This document shows positions 32,264 through 41,292 of a DNA stretch of 64,000 nt, one piece after another. Below the pieces are notes generated by a model. The model searched no databases, was not told where the DNA came from, and worked only from the letters and a program-made list of their open reading frames with translations. Where the stretch lies: positions 310,001-374,000 of the forward strand of contig NZ_WUMO01000006.1 of assembly GCF_009826975.1 (NCBI RefSeq), given 5' to 3'. Source of the DNA: Flavobacterium sp. HBTb2-11-1. Its GTDB lineage: Bacteria; Bacteroidota; Bacteroidia; Flavobacteriales; Flavobacteriaceae. Each line of letters begins with the position of its first letter. Positions within the stretch are counted from its first letter, which is position 1. The translations under genes and the position numbers were made by a program.

Positions 32264-33637
32264 ATGTCCGATTATTTACCGTTTTTATTAGGATTCGTTG
32301 TGGCACTTTTTGTGGGCATTTACGTAGGCAAAATGCTTTCTGCATCAAAGTTTCAGTCAGAAAAAGCTATTTCTGAGGAGCGATTAAATGCATTAAATGG
32401 CCAATTGCAAATGCTAAAAGAGCAATTTGAAAATGAAAAAAATAATTTTCAGAAACAATTGCAGTTCAGTATTTCTGAAAAAGAAAACATTCGTACAGAA
32501 AAAGACAGTTTAGCAATTCAGCTTTCTAAAAAAGAAGTGGATTTTGAAAATTTATGGGAACGCCATAAAGAACAAAAAAGCGAAATTAATGAGCTTCAGG
32601 AAAAATTTACAAAAGAATTTGAAAACCTGGCCAATAAAATTCTTGAAGAAAAATCGGCAAAGTTTACCGAACAAAATACTGTAAACATGAAAAATATCCT
32701 GACGCCTTTGCAGGATAAAATTCAAGTTTTCGAGCAGAAAGTAGAGCAGACTCATAAAGAAAGCATCGATTATCACGCGGCGCTTCGTCAGCAGATTATT
32801 GGTTTGAGCGAAATGAACGCGCAAATGAGCAAAGAAACCTTAAATCTTACTAAAGCATTAAAAGGAGACAGCAAAATGCAAGGAAATTGGGGCGAATTGG
32901 TGCTGGAACGTGTTTTAGAAAAGTCTGGATTAGAAAAAGGAAGAGAATACGAAGTGCAGCAGAGTTTTACCAATAGTGAAGGAAATCGCGTTTTTCCAGA
33001 CGTGGTAATCAATCTTCCTGACGGTAAAAAAATGATTGTCGATTCTAAAGTTTCACTTGCCGCTTACGAAAAATGGGTAAACGAAGAATCGGAACTTTTG
33101 AAAATAGAGTTTCTTAAAGAACACGTTATTTCTATAAAGAGACATGTCGAGCAGTTGGGCAGTAAAAATTATCACGATTTATATCAAATGGAAAGTCCAG
33201 ATTTTGTTCTGCTCTTTATTCCAATGGAACCTGCTTTTGCCATTGCCTTAAACGAAGATCCAACATTATATACCAAAGCTTTTGACCGAAATATTGTTAT
33301 TGTAACGCCAAGCACGCTCTTGGCTACTCTGCGAACTATTGACAGTATGTGGACCAATCAGAAACAGCAGGAAAATGCTTTGGAAATTGCCAGACAAGCA
33401 GGAGCTTTGTATGACAAATTTGAAGGCTTTGTAACCGATTTAGTGCGAATTGGAAACAAAATAAAAGATACCAAAACAGAATATGAAAGCGCGATGAATA
33501 AATTGGTTGATGGAAAAGGAAACCTGATTTCGAGCGTAGAAAGATTAAAGAAAATGGGAGCAAAGGCAAAAAAATCGCTTCCAGAAAATATTATTGCAAG
33601 AGCAGCGAGTTCAGATGAAAATGAAATATTGAATTAG
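32264..33637 (+). CDS. rmuC: DNA recombination protein RmuC
   Basis: 457 residues. There is an N-terminal membrane helix (about 4-24) and then a coiled coil (about 30-190) rich in Glu, Lys and Gln. The nuclease-like core contains GNWGELVLERVLEKSGLEKGREY (around 205-227), FPDVVINLPDGKKMIVDSKVSL (around 248-269) and PSTLLATLRTI. RmuC limits DNA inversions at short repeats and, from work in other bacteria, has been linked to phage defence. It is a single gene; the acyl-CoA thioesterase follows on the same strand. Confidence 0.95.
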   Translation: MSDYLPFLLGFVVALFVGIYVGKMLSASKFQSEKAISEERLNALNGQLQMLKEQFENEKNNFQKQLQFSISEKENIRTEKDSLAIQLSKKEVDFENLWERHKEQKSEINELQEKFTKEFENLANKILEEKSAKFTEQNTVNMKNILTPLQDKIQVFEQKVEQTHKESIDYHAALRQQIIGLSEMNAQMSKETLNLTKALKGDSKMQGNWGELVLERVLEKSGLEKGREYEVQQSFTNSEGNRVFPDVVINLPDGKKMIVDSKVSLAAYEKWVNEESELLKIEFLKEHVISIKRHVEQLGSKNYHDLYQMESPDFVLLFIPMEPAFAIALNEDPTLYTKAFDRNIVIVTPSTLLATLRTIDSMWTNQKQQENALEIARQAGALYDKFEGFVTDLVRIGNKIKDTKTEYESAMNKLVDGKGNLISSVERLKKMGAKAKKSLPENIIARAASSDENEILN

Positions 33638-33725
33638 AAGAGAAAGTAAATAGAGAAAAGACACAAGAAAAAAGACCAACCTAATATAGAATACAACTAA
33701 TCAAAAAAATACCAAAAACAAAAAC

Positions 33726-34274
33726 ATGAGTACAGATTTTAAGCCCGTTTCATCATCAAAAGTTAGTATATCAGAATTAATGCTGCCATCGCATACTAAC
33801 TTTAGCGGAAAGATTCACGGAGGATATATTTTACAATTACTAGATCAGATTGCTTTTGCTTCGGCATCAAAATTCAGCGGCAATTATTGCGTAACGGCTT
33901 CTGTAGATACTGTAAACTTTCTTAAGCCAATTGAAGTTGGAGAATTGGTAACTATGAAGGCTTCTGTAAATTATGTTGGAAGAAGCTCTATGATTGTCGG
34001 CATTCGTGTAGAAGCAGAAAATATTCAGACAGGAGTTGTCAAACATTGCAATTCGTCTTATTTTACAATGGTTGCCAAAGATAAAGAAGGCAAAAGCGTT
34101 CAGGTTCCAGGATTAATTTTGTCGAATTTAGAAGAAGTGCGCCGTTTTAGAAAAGCAATAAAACATATCGAAGTTAGAAAAGAAGTAGAAGAACACGAAA
34201 AATTGGCCAATATAAATTCTATTGAAGATTTAGCAAGTCTAGAAAAATATAATGTGCTTCTAGAAATCAGCTAA
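33726..34274 (+). CDS. acyl-CoA thioesterase, hotdog fold
   Basis: 182 residues. The hotdog domain spans about 15-130. Typical segments are LPSHTNFSGKIHGGYILQLLDQIAFASASK (parts at 22-50, with the N/HGG turn) and ASVDTVNFLKPIEVGELVTM (around 62-81), as in YciA/BACH-type acyl-CoA thioesterases. The C-terminal 45 residues are helical and charged. It hydrolyses acyl-CoA to free acid and CoA in the cytoplasm; chain-length preference is unknown. Confidence 0.88.
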   Translation: MSTDFKPVSSSKVSISELMLPSHTNFSGKIHGGYILQLLDQIAFASASKFSGNYCVTASVDTVNFLKPIEVGELVTMKASVNYVGRSSMIVGIRVEAENIQTGVVKHCNSSYFTMVAKDKEGKSVQVPGLILSNLEEVRRFRKAIKHIEVRKEVEEHEKLANINSIEDLASLEKYNVLLEIS

Positions 34275-34316
34275 ATTTTCTTATATTTAGTTATTACATA
34301 TTAAATATTAGAAATT

Positions 34317-34712
34317 ATGATCAAGTTTGGATATACAATTTTATACGTAGAAAATGTCGAAGAATCTATCGCGTTTTATGAAAATGCTTTTGGTTTTTCG
34401 AGAAAATTCGTCACGCCAGAAGGCGATTATGGCGAATTAATTACAGGAGAAACAACACTTTCGTTTGCTTCGAAGAAATTAGCTTCAAAAAGTTTGCCTG
34501 ACGGGTTTATTGAAAGCAGTTTGGAAGACAAACCTTTTGCTATAGAAATTGGATTTATAACAGAGAATGTTCCCGAAGTTTTGCAGAAAGTAACTTCTTT
34601 TGGCGCTGTTATAGTTTCAGAACCTGTAGAAAAACCTTGGGGGCAAATTGTAGCTTATGCAAGAGACTTGAACGGTTTTTTAATTGAGATTTGTACAGAG
34701 GTTAAAATATAA
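34317..34712 (+). CDS. VOC-superfamily (glyoxalase/bleomycin-resistance-like) protein
   Basis: 131 residues with two beta-alpha-beta-beta-beta units: YTILYVENVEESIAFYENAFG (6-26) and DKPFAIEIGFITENVPEVLQ (second half). It ends AYARDLNGFLIEICTEV with the Glu metal ligand common to VOC enzymes. The first unit lacks the usual His near the N-terminus (GYTILYV), so metal binding is uncertain. Substrate unknown. Possibly cotranscribed with the thioesterase 42 bp upstream. Confidence 0.82.
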   Translation: MIKFGYTILYVENVEESIAFYENAFGFSRKFVTPEGDYGELITGETTLSFASKKLASKSLPDGFIESSLEDKPFAIEIGFITENVPEVLQKVTSFGAVIVSEPVEKPWGQIVAYARDLNGFLIEICTEVKI

Positions 34713-34950
34713 TTTTTACTAACATTTGATATCTCACAATGTTAATCTTACATTAAAAATATTCACAAATTTTTAGCATTACTCTCAGAACTTTTAATAG
34801 GGAAATTTCGTAACTTTAAGTGTAATTATTGGGTTACGGAATTTTTTCACTGAGTATTGCCGTTCAATTTTCAGATTATTAAAATCTGATTTTTCATTTT
34901 CTCTTAATCAGAATAAATTGAATGACATAATTGTTTAAATGCAGACGATT

Positions 34951-35517
34951 ATGAAAACAACTACTTTATTATTTTTACTTTTTACCGCCTTTTCTGTCAT
35001 TGCCCAAGACAAATTTTTCACTAATACAGGCACTATAAATTTTGAAGCCTCTGTTCCTTTGTACGAGGAAGTGAAAGCAGTAAATAGACAAGTTGCCATA
35101 CTTTTAGAACCTAAAACAAGTACTCTTATCTGTACTGTTGTCATCAAAGATTTTCGCTTTAAATTGAATCTCATGCAAGAGCATTTCAATGAAAACTACA
35201 TGGAAAGCAATCGCTATCCTAAAGCCATATTCAAAGGGAAAATTCAGAAATTTGAGTTAAAAGATATTACTGAAGTCGCAAAACAATATGAGATTAAAGG
35301 AAAACTTAATTTACGCGGAAAATCAAAAGAGATTGTGGTGAACGCCTTGATTAAAAGAGTTCCAGAAGGAATCCAGATTATTTCAGATTTCCCTATTGCA
35401 GTATCCGATTTTAATATTCATATTCCAACTCCTATAGCTTCGAAAATTGCACAAACGGCCAATACAGAACTAACGGGCATTATTCGCAGCGATGAGACTA
35501 TGCTGACTTTGAAATAA
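34951..35517 (+). CDS. YceI-family secreted protein
   Basis: 188 residues from the ATG at 34951, giving the signal peptide KTTTLLFLLFTAFSVIAQ; an ATG at 34939 is also in frame. The lipocalin-like YceI fold is marked by FTNTGTINFEASVPL, FNENYMESNRYPKAIFKGKI (about 75-95), IKGKLNLRGKSKEI and a final TELTGIIRSDETMLTLK. Members bind isoprenoid-type or other hydrophobic ligands in the periplasm. The 226 bp before it hold a small hairpin (TCAGAT/ATCTGA, about 34876-34891). Confidence 0.85.
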   Translation: MKTTTLLFLLFTAFSVIAQDKFFTNTGTINFEASVPLYEEVKAVNRQVAILLEPKTSTLICTVVIKDFRFKLNLMQEHFNENYMESNRYPKAIFKGKIQKFELKDITEVAKQYEIKGKLNLRGKSKEIVVNALIKRVPEGIQIISDFPIAVSDFNIHIPTPIASKIAQTANTELTGIIRSDETMLTLK

Positions 35518-35519
35518 AG

Positions 35520-36431
35520 TTATTTTATGCAATTGATAAGCGTCTTTTCTAAATCCGTAAATTGAAACTCGAAACCAGTTTTTTGAATTTTTTCTGATGA
35601 AACTCGCTGTCCGGTTAATACCGCTATGCTCATTTCTCCCAACATAATCTTTAATACAAAAGGCGGAACTTTGGGCAACCATATGCTATAATCGTACAGC
35701 TTGGCCAGAGTTTTAGAAAATCGGGCATTTGTTGTATTGTCTGTTATGCAGGCGTTGTATGGGCCTTCCAGTTTGGTATCTTCAATGCTTTTTAAATAAA
35801 TCTGGCATAAATCTTCAATATGAATCCAAGGGAGATATTGTTTGCCAGAACCCAAAACGGCGCCAAAACCAGATTTAAATGTGGGAATCATCTTTTTTAG
35901 AAAACCTTCGTTTTTGCCTAAAACGATACCAGTTCTAATTTTGACTGTTCGAATATTTAAAGAAGCGATTTTATCTGCGGCATTTTCCCATTTTTGGCAA
36001 GTAATGCCTAAAAAATCATCGGCTGGGGCAGTGGTTTCAGTACAAATATTATGACTGGTTATAGCGCCATAAATTCCGATTCCTGAAGCAGAAACAAAGG
36101 CTTCTAGTTTTTTATTGTTTTTCTCTAAAATTGAATAAATCATTTCAACAGGTCTAACACGACTCTCGATAATGGCTCTTTTACGTCTTTTAGTCCACCT
36201 CTTTTCGACGATTCCTTCGCCGGCAAGATGAATAATGTAATCGGCATTTAGAATTGCATTTTTGTCAATATAGTTTTTTTTGATGTCCCATTTGTAATAC
36301 GTAACTCTTGGAGTATCTTCTCTATCAGATCGGCTCAGGACAGACACAGAAAAACCTGCTTCGATCAGGACATCTGTCAAATGTTTTCCAATGAAACCAC
36401 TTCCACCTGTTAATAGAACATTTTGAGCCAT
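35520..36431 (-). CDS. TIGR01777-family NAD-dependent epimerase/oxidoreductase
   Basis: 303 residues. GGSGFIGKHL (about 8-17) is the dinucleotide site. YKWDIKK, IIHLAGEGIVEKRW (about 65-78), SASGIGIYG (about 114-122) and GTGKQYLPW-like LGSGKQYLPWIHIEDL (about 194-209) match TIGR01777. The C-terminal DUF1731-like part is present (PKVPPFVLKIMLGEMS). Members often lie in light-induced gene sets beside SRPBCC proteins and photolyases, as here within a few kb. Confidence 0.88.
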   Translation of the reverse strand: MAQNVLLTGGSGFIGKHLTDVLIEAGFSVSVLSRSDREDTPRVTYYKWDIKKNYIDKNAILNADYIIHLAGEGIVEKRWTKRRKRAIIESRVRPVEMIYSILEKNNKKLEAFVSASGIGIYGAITSHNICTETTAPADDFLGITCQKWENAADKIASLNIRTVKIRTGIVLGKNEGFLKKMIPTFKSGFGAVLGSGKQYLPWIHIEDLCQIYLKSIEDTKLEGPYNACITDNTTNARFSKTLAKLYDYSIWLPKVPPFVLKIMLGEMSIAVLTGQRVSSEKIQKTGFEFQFTDLEKTLINCIK

Positions 36432-36529
36432 AATAGTTTATAATATATTTAACAGTCTAACTTGTTTAAGGATTAGTAAAGATAATTAAACAATGTTTAC
36501 CTTTATGGCAAATTCTAAATTTTAATAAG

Positions 36530-37189
36530 ATGGCGACTAAAAAAAAGGTAATTACCAAAGATGATATCGTTTCAAAATATATGGAAGAAGTTCTGGAAAA
36601 AGGACAAAAGCCTAAATCGGTTTATCATTTTGCCAAAGAAAATGATTTTACTGAAGCTGAATTTTATGCTTTTTTTGGAACATTAGAAGGTTTAGAAAAA
36701 GAAATATTCAGACTGTTTTTTGAAAATACAGTCAATCTTCTTCACAAGAATGAAGAATATCAGGGATATGATATGAAGAATAAAATGCTGAGTTTTTATT
36801 TTACTTTCTTTGAAATCCTCACTGCCAATAGAAGTTATGTTTTGCAATCGCTTAAGATTGACAGAAATCCGCTTAAAAATTTAGTGCAGTTAACTACGCT
36901 ACGAAATAGTTTTAAAGAATATGTTTCTGAAATCTTGACAGATGATTACAGATTAGAACAGGAAAAGTTTCAGAAGTTTCAGGAAAAAGCCATTCAAGAA
37001 TCGTCTTGGCTGCAATTAATGCTGACGATTAAATTCTGGATGGAAGACGAATCTCCTGCGTTTGAGAAAACCGATATTTTTATCGAGAAGTCAGTTAATG
37101 CCTCATTTGAGTTGATGAATGTGGCGCCAATGAACCATCTGATAGATTTCGGAAAATTTTTGTTCAAAGAAAAAGTATATAGCAGATAA
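36530..37189 (+). CDS. TetR-like transcriptional regulator
   Basis: 219 residues. The N-terminal about 55 residues form a TetR-type helix-turn-helix (KDDIVSKYMEEVLEKGQKP, SVYHFAKENDFTEAEFYAFFG). The rest is helical, with a TetR C-terminal domain of the kind found next to ABC1 kinases in Bacteroidota. Its stop and the kinase start share bases (TAATG), so the two are coupled. The ligand is unknown. Upstream, TTTACCTTTA near 36498 resembles a -7 box. Confidence 0.78.
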   Translation: MATKKKVITKDDIVSKYMEEVLEKGQKPKSVYHFAKENDFTEAEFYAFFGTLEGLEKEIFRLFFENTVNLLHKNEEYQGYDMKNKMLSFYFTFFEILTANRSYVLQSLKIDRNPLKNLVQLTTLRNSFKEYVSEILTDDYRLEQEKFQKFQEKAIQESSWLQLMLTIKFWMEDESPAFEKTDIFIEKSVNASFELMNVAPMNHLIDFGKFLFKEKVYSR

Positions 37190-38493
37190 TGAAAACAATC
37201 GATTATATTCCGACCTCAAAAATAGAGAGAGCAGGAAAATTGGTTCAAACTGGGGCTAAAATTGGTGTAAACTACGTAAAACATTATGCCGAAAAAATAG
37301 TAAATCCCGATTTGACCAGAGATAAACTAAACGAAAATAATGCAGAAGATATTTATGACGGACTAAAAAGCTTAAAAGGAAGTGCACTAAAAGTAGCACA
37401 GATGTTAAGCATGGATAAAAACTTTCTTCCGCAAGCTTATGTAGAAAAGTTCTCTCTATCTCAGTTTTCTGTTCCGCCACTTTCTGCTCCGTTAGTTTTA
37501 AAAACTTTCAAATGCAATTTTGGAAAAACGCCATATGAGATTTTTGACGAGTTCAATCCAAATTCTGTAAACGCAGCAAGTATTGGTCAGGTGCATTTGG
37601 CAAAGAAAGGAGATAAAAAGCTAGCCGTTAAAATTCAATATCCAGGTGTTGCCAATAGCATTTCGTCAGATTTGGCTTTGGTAAAACCAATTGCTATCAG
37701 AATGTTTAATCTACAGGGAAAAGATTCTGACAAATATTTTAAAGAAGTTGAAGATAAACTGATTGAAGAAACTAACTATTTGTTGGAGTTAAAACAAAGC
37801 CAAGAAGTAGTCGACGCCTGCAGTAAAATTGAAAATATTCTTTTTCCGAATTACTATCCTGAGTTTTCGTCAGAGAAAATCATCACAATGGATTGGATGA
37901 CGGGAATTCATCTTTCTGAATTTACAGCTATAAATAAAGATCAAGAAGCTGGCGACAAATTAGGTCAAGCACTTTGGGATTTCTATATGTATCAGATTCA
38001 TGTTTTGAGGAAAGTGCATGCAGATCCACATCCGGGAAATTTTTTGGTAGATGATCAAAATAAATTGATTGCTTTGGATTTTGGTTGTATGAAACAGATT
38101 CCAGAAGATTTCTATACGCCGTATTTTGAATTGATTAATAAAAATGTAATTACAGACGAAAAGCTTTTCAATCAAAAATTATTCGAATTAGAGATTCTTC
38201 GACCAGATGATACACCAGCAGAAATTGAATATTTCACCGAAATGTTTCATGATTTGCTGTCGCTTTTTACAAAGCCTTTTCAAAACGAAACTTTCGATTT
38301 TGCCGATGAGGAATTCTTCTACGCGATTGCCCAATTAGGAAAACGTTTCTCAGAAGATACAAACTTGAAAAAAATGAATGGGAATCGAGGCTCAAAACAC
38401 TTTATTTACATGAACCGTACTTTCTTTGGTTTGTACAATTTAATGTTTGATTTGAAAGCCAAGATTGTGGTTGATAACTATTTGAAATACTAG
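37189..38493 (+). CDS. ABC1/UbiB-family atypical kinase
   Basis: 434 residues. The family KxGQ-like segment reads KGSALKVAQMLSMDKNFLP (about 63-82), followed by NAASIGQVHLAKKG, AVKIQYPG (ATP-binding Lys), HADPHPGNFLVDD (about 278-290, catalytic Asp/Asn) and ALDFGCMKQIP (DFG). UbiB/Coq8 relatives act as ATPases supporting quinone or lipid metabolism. Substrate unknown. Cotranscribed with the TetR-like gene. Confidence 0.88.
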   Translation: MKTIDYIPTSKIERAGKLVQTGAKIGVNYVKHYAEKIVNPDLTRDKLNENNAEDIYDGLKSLKGSALKVAQMLSMDKNFLPQAYVEKFSLSQFSVPPLSAPLVLKTFKCNFGKTPYEIFDEFNPNSVNAASIGQVHLAKKGDKKLAVKIQYPGVANSISSDLALVKPIAIRMFNLQGKDSDKYFKEVEDKLIEETNYLLELKQSQEVVDACSKIENILFPNYYPEFSSEKIITMDWMTGIHLSEFTAINKDQEAGDKLGQALWDFYMYQIHVLRKVHADPHPGNFLVDDQNKLIALDFGCMKQIPEDFYTPYFELINKNVITDEKLFNQKLFELEILRPDDTPAEIEYFTEMFHDLLSLFTKPFQNETFDFADEEFFYAIAQLGKRFSEDTNLKKMNGNRGSKHFIYMNRTFFGLYNLMFDLKAKIVVDNYLKY

Positions 38494-38525
38494 AAGTTTA
38501 GAAATTCCAATTTTATATGCATAGG

Positions 38526-38563
38526 CCTTTGTTAAAGTTTCAAGCTTTGACAAAGGTTTTTTT
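38526..38563 (+). terminator. terminator after the ABC1 kinase gene
   Basis: CCTTTGTTAAAG (38526-38537) pairs with CTTTGACAAAGG (38545-38556), then TTTTTTT. Confidence 0.85.
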
Positions 38564-38570
38564 AGTTTAG

Positions 38571-38674
38571 TTTGTCATCCTGAGGAACGAAGGATCACAC
38601 TTGCAAATCGACAAAAGTTGGCGACATTCTGTGCGGAGTTTCTAGTGTGATCCTTCGTTCCTCAGGATGACAAA
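38571..38674. repeat. dispersed 104-bp inverted-repeat element, copy 2
   Basis: The 31-bp arms (38571-38601 and 38644-38674) are identical to those at 1296-1399. The 42-bp centre shares TTGGCGA, TGTG/TGCGGA and TTTCT blocks. It again lies between convergent genes (ABC1 kinase and photolyase). Confidence 0.9.
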
Positions 38675-38708
38675 AATGAGTATAAATCTAAAACCTAAAA
38701 CAAAAACT

Positions 38709-40004
38709 TTACTTCAAAATCCCAGCCTTGTAAGTCTCAATCGCACGATCTCTAGCAAAGGCATGATCAATCATTGGTTCATTATATCCGAAATCAAATT
38801 CTGGAATCCATTTACGGATATATTCTCCTTTTGGGTCAAATTTTTGCTGCTGAATTTCGGGATTAAAAACTCGGAAATAAGGAGCAGCATCACAACCAGT
38901 TCCTGCAGCCCATTGCCAGTTTCCTACGTTTGAAGCCAGTTCAAAATCTAAAAGTTTTTCGGCAAAATAAGCTTCTCCCCATCGCCAATCGATAAGCAAA
39001 TGTTTGCATAAAAAGCTCGCTACAACCATTCGAACGCGATTATGCATATAGCCCGTTTCGTTTAACTGACGCATTCCAGCATCAACCATTGGATAACCTG
39101 TTTCTCCAGCACACCAACGTTTGAAATCATCTTCGTTATTTCGCCATTGAATTCCGTCGTAATTGGATTTGAAATTATGATTTACGCAATTCGGAAAGCT
39201 AAACAAAATCTGAATAAAGAATTCTCTCCAGATGAGTTCGCTTAAAAAAGTCTGATTTTTTCGGTTTGCCCAGTTTACCAATTTGCGAATACTCACAGTT
39301 CCAAAACGTAAATGCGGAGAAAGATAAGAAGTGCTGTCTAAAGCGGGAAAATCTCTTGTTTCTTTATACTGGGCAATTTGTGTTAAGTTGTGCGGCTTGA
39401 CTTTTATATCGCTTCTTTCAAAACCAATTTCGGCTAAATCAGGAAAAGTAAATTTATTTTTCGCGAAATTGCTGTGAAACGGAACAGAGTCATATTCCGT
39501 AGCCGATCCTAAAAAATGGTATTTCTCTAGCCATTTATTCTTATATGGAGTGTAAACCGTATATGGTTTTCCATCTGCTTTTGTGATTTCTTTTTCCTCA
39601 AAAATAACATGATCTTTATAAAAGAAAGTTTTAATGTTGTTTTCTTTTAATAAAGCAGTTATCGCTGTGTCGCGTTTGATGGCAAAAGGTTCGTAATCTT
39701 TGTTAAAGAAAACCGATTGAATATCAAATTCTTCCATAAGTGATTTCCAAATGTCTTTTGTTTTCCCTTTTTTTATTAAGATAGAAGAATCGAGTTTATT
39801 TAATTCTGAATTTACTTTTTGGAGTGAATCATAAATAAAAGTCACTCGAGCGTCATTTTTCGGCAGACGGTCCAAAATATCATCGTCAAAGATAAAAAGA
39901 GGAACGACAGGAAAATTAGACTGTAAAGCATGAAATAATCCTGTGTTGTCTTCTAAACGCAAATCACGTCTAAACCAAAATAAAGTAACTTTTTGTTTTG
40001 TCAT
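38709..40004 (-). CDS. phrB: cryptochrome/photolyase family (DNA photolyase)
   Basis: 431 residues. The N-terminal antenna-binding Rossmann domain opens VTLFWFRRDLRLEDNTGLFHAL. The C-terminal FAD domain contains SPHLRFGTVSIR, LIWREFFIQILF, WCAGETGYPMVDAGMRQL, RMVVASFLCKHLLIDWRWGE and GNWQWAAGTGCDAAPYFRVFNP. It repairs UV photoproducts (probably CPD) using blue light. It is the last gene of the same-strand run from the CarH-like regulator through crtI, crtB, crtZ and SRPBCC. Confidence 0.93.
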   Translation of the reverse strand: MTKQKVTLFWFRRDLRLEDNTGLFHALQSNFPVVPLFIFDDDILDRLPKNDARVTFIYDSLQKVNSELNKLDSSILIKKGKTKDIWKSLMEEFDIQSVFFNKDYEPFAIKRDTAITALLKENNIKTFFYKDHVIFEEKEITKADGKPYTVYTPYKNKWLEKYHFLGSATEYDSVPFHSNFAKNKFTFPDLAEIGFERSDIKVKPHNLTQIAQYKETRDFPALDSTSYLSPHLRFGTVSIRKLVNWANRKNQTFLSELIWREFFIQILFSFPNCVNHNFKSNYDGIQWRNNEDDFKRWCAGETGYPMVDAGMRQLNETGYMHNRVRMVVASFLCKHLLIDWRWGEAYFAEKLLDFELASNVGNWQWAAGTGCDAAPYFRVFNPEIQQQKFDPKGEYIRKWIPEFDFGYNEPMIDHAFARDRAIETYKAGILK

Positions 40005-40060
40005 TGGTTTGTCTTAATAAAAATAATTTTAAAGGTTTTTATTTCGAATCAAATAGCTCC

Positions 40061-40137
40061 GAAAGGCGCTAAGTCACAAAGCAATTTTTCTCTTAAGCCT
40101 TTGTGAAAAAAAATTGCGACTTAGCGTCTTTGCGAGA
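40061..40137. repeat. intergenic inverted repeat (CTTAGCG/CGCTAAG family)
   Basis: CGCTAAGTC (40067-40075) pairs with GACTTAGCG (40118-40126), and GCAATTTTT (40081-40089) pairs with AAAAATTGC (40109-40117). CACAAAG/CTTTGTG gives an alternative inner pairing. The word set (CTTTGTG, GCGACTTAGCG, TCTTTGCGAG) is of a dispersed type I recall from Flavobacteria. Confidence 0.65.
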
Positions 40138-40153
40138 CTAAAAAAAATGCGAT

Positions 40154-40621
40154 TTATTTTTTAGAATTAAATAATTCTTCGATTTTATTAAATCTATAAT
40201 CGAAAATCCTTTTCAGTTTGTTTTTTACAACTAATTGATTCATGATTCTGCCTAGAATTCCAAGTGGGAGAGCATAATGTACTATGTCAGTCATTTTTGT
40301 TCCGCCATCTGGTGTTGGTTCAAAGAAATGTTTATGATGCCACAATTTGTAAGGCCCAAATTGCTGAATGTCTACGAAATACTCGTTTTCTTTGCAAGCC
40401 GTAATTTCGGTAACCCAAGACATTGTGATTCCGAAAAGGGGTTTTAAGGTGTAAGTGATAATTTGTCCATGATACATGCGTTTGCCGTCATAATCCTGAA
40501 TTTGGAAATTCATATTATCAAGCGTAATGGTTTGCAAGTTTTTTGGATCGGAAAAAAAATCCCAACAGTTTTCTACACTTGTATTGATATGCTGTACGGT
40601 TACTATCTTGTGTAATTTCAT
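40154..40621 (-). CDS. SRPBCC-family protein
   Basis: 155 residues from the ATG at 40621 (MKLHKIVTVQHINTSVENCW); a frame start at 40657 adds 12 atypical residues. The SRPBCC/START-like fold is marked by CWDFFSDPKNLQTIT (about 18-32), VTEITACKENEYFVD and FFEPTPDGGTKMTDIVHYAL. It probably binds a hydrophobic ligand. It directly follows crtZ (43-bp gap) and precedes the photolyase, the usual setting of this family in light-induced gene sets. Confidence 0.85.
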   Translation of the reverse strand: MKLHKIVTVQHINTSVENCWDFFSDPKNLQTITLDNMNFQIQDYDGKRMYHGQIITYTLKPLFGITMSWVTEITACKENEYFVDIQQFGPYKLWHHKHFFEPTPDGGTKMTDIVHYALPLGILGRIMNQLVVKNKLKRIFDYRFNKIEELFNSKK

Positions 40622-40663
40622 AATCACAAATCTTTGTTGAAACACTAACGTGTTCAAATAATG

Positions 40664-41104
40664 CTACATTTTATAATATTTAAAGGGAACGAATAGCATT
40701 CCAAAACATTCTCCTTTTTCTTTGCCTAAATGTTTGTGGTGTATTTTATGCGCTTTTCTAAGTCCGATGAGATATTTGTTTTTAGTGTTTTTAAACCATT
40801 TAAAACGTTGATGGATTAATACATCATGAATTAGAAAATAACAGACTCCATAAAGTGTGATTCCGCAGGCGATAAAAAACAAATAATTGAATCCGCCCTG
40901 AACTCCAAAATAAAATAAGACAATGCTCGGAATGGCAAATATGACAAAGAAAATATCGTTGCGTTCAAAAGTATCTTCATATTTCGGCTGATGATGATCG
41001 GCATGAAAATACCACATAAAACCATGCATCACATATTTATGAGTTAGCCAAGTAACACATTCCATGAACAGAAAAACGCTTAAAAAGATTAAAAAAGAAA
41101 TCAT
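40664..41104 (-). CDS. crtZ: beta-carotene hydroxylase (fatty-acid-hydroxylase superfamily)
   Basis: 146 residues with four membrane helices and the di-iron histidine clusters HKYVMH (22-27), HADHH (34-38), HDVLIH (about 93-98) and HKIHH (about 115-119), as in CrtZ. It adds 3- and 3'-hydroxyl groups to beta-carotene rings, giving zeaxanthin. It is separated from crtB by 188 bp, which contain a small palindrome, so it may have its own promoter, though no TAnnTTTG box was seen. Confidence 0.92.
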   Translation of the reverse strand: MISFLIFLSVFLFMECVTWLTHKYVMHGFMWYFHADHHQPKYEDTFERNDIFFVIFAIPSIVLFYFGVQGGFNYLFFIACGITLYGVCYFLIHDVLIHQRFKWFKNTKNKYLIGLRKAHKIHHKHLGKEKGECFGMLFVPFKYYKM

Positions 41105-41226
41105 TTTTATTAATGTTGATGTTTTAAAATTATCGTTTTATTGTTTTTGAGTTTAGCTTTGAATTATAAAAGATTGACTCAAAAAGATTGACTATTTTGG
41201 TTTTAAGTCTGCGATTCTCTCAATCT

Positions 41227-41252
41227 TGTCATTTCTCCTAGTCGAAATGACA
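41227..41252. repeat. small palindrome TGTCATTTC/GAAATGACA
   Basis: Arms 41227-41235 and 41244-41252 flank TCCTAGTC. Outer words CTCAAT and ATTGAG extend the symmetry. It resembles a shortened member of a GTCATTTCGAC-type dispersed repeat. Confidence 0.5.
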
Positions 41253-41292
41253 AACTGTTGGCTTTTATTGAGAACTCGATAACTGAATAAGA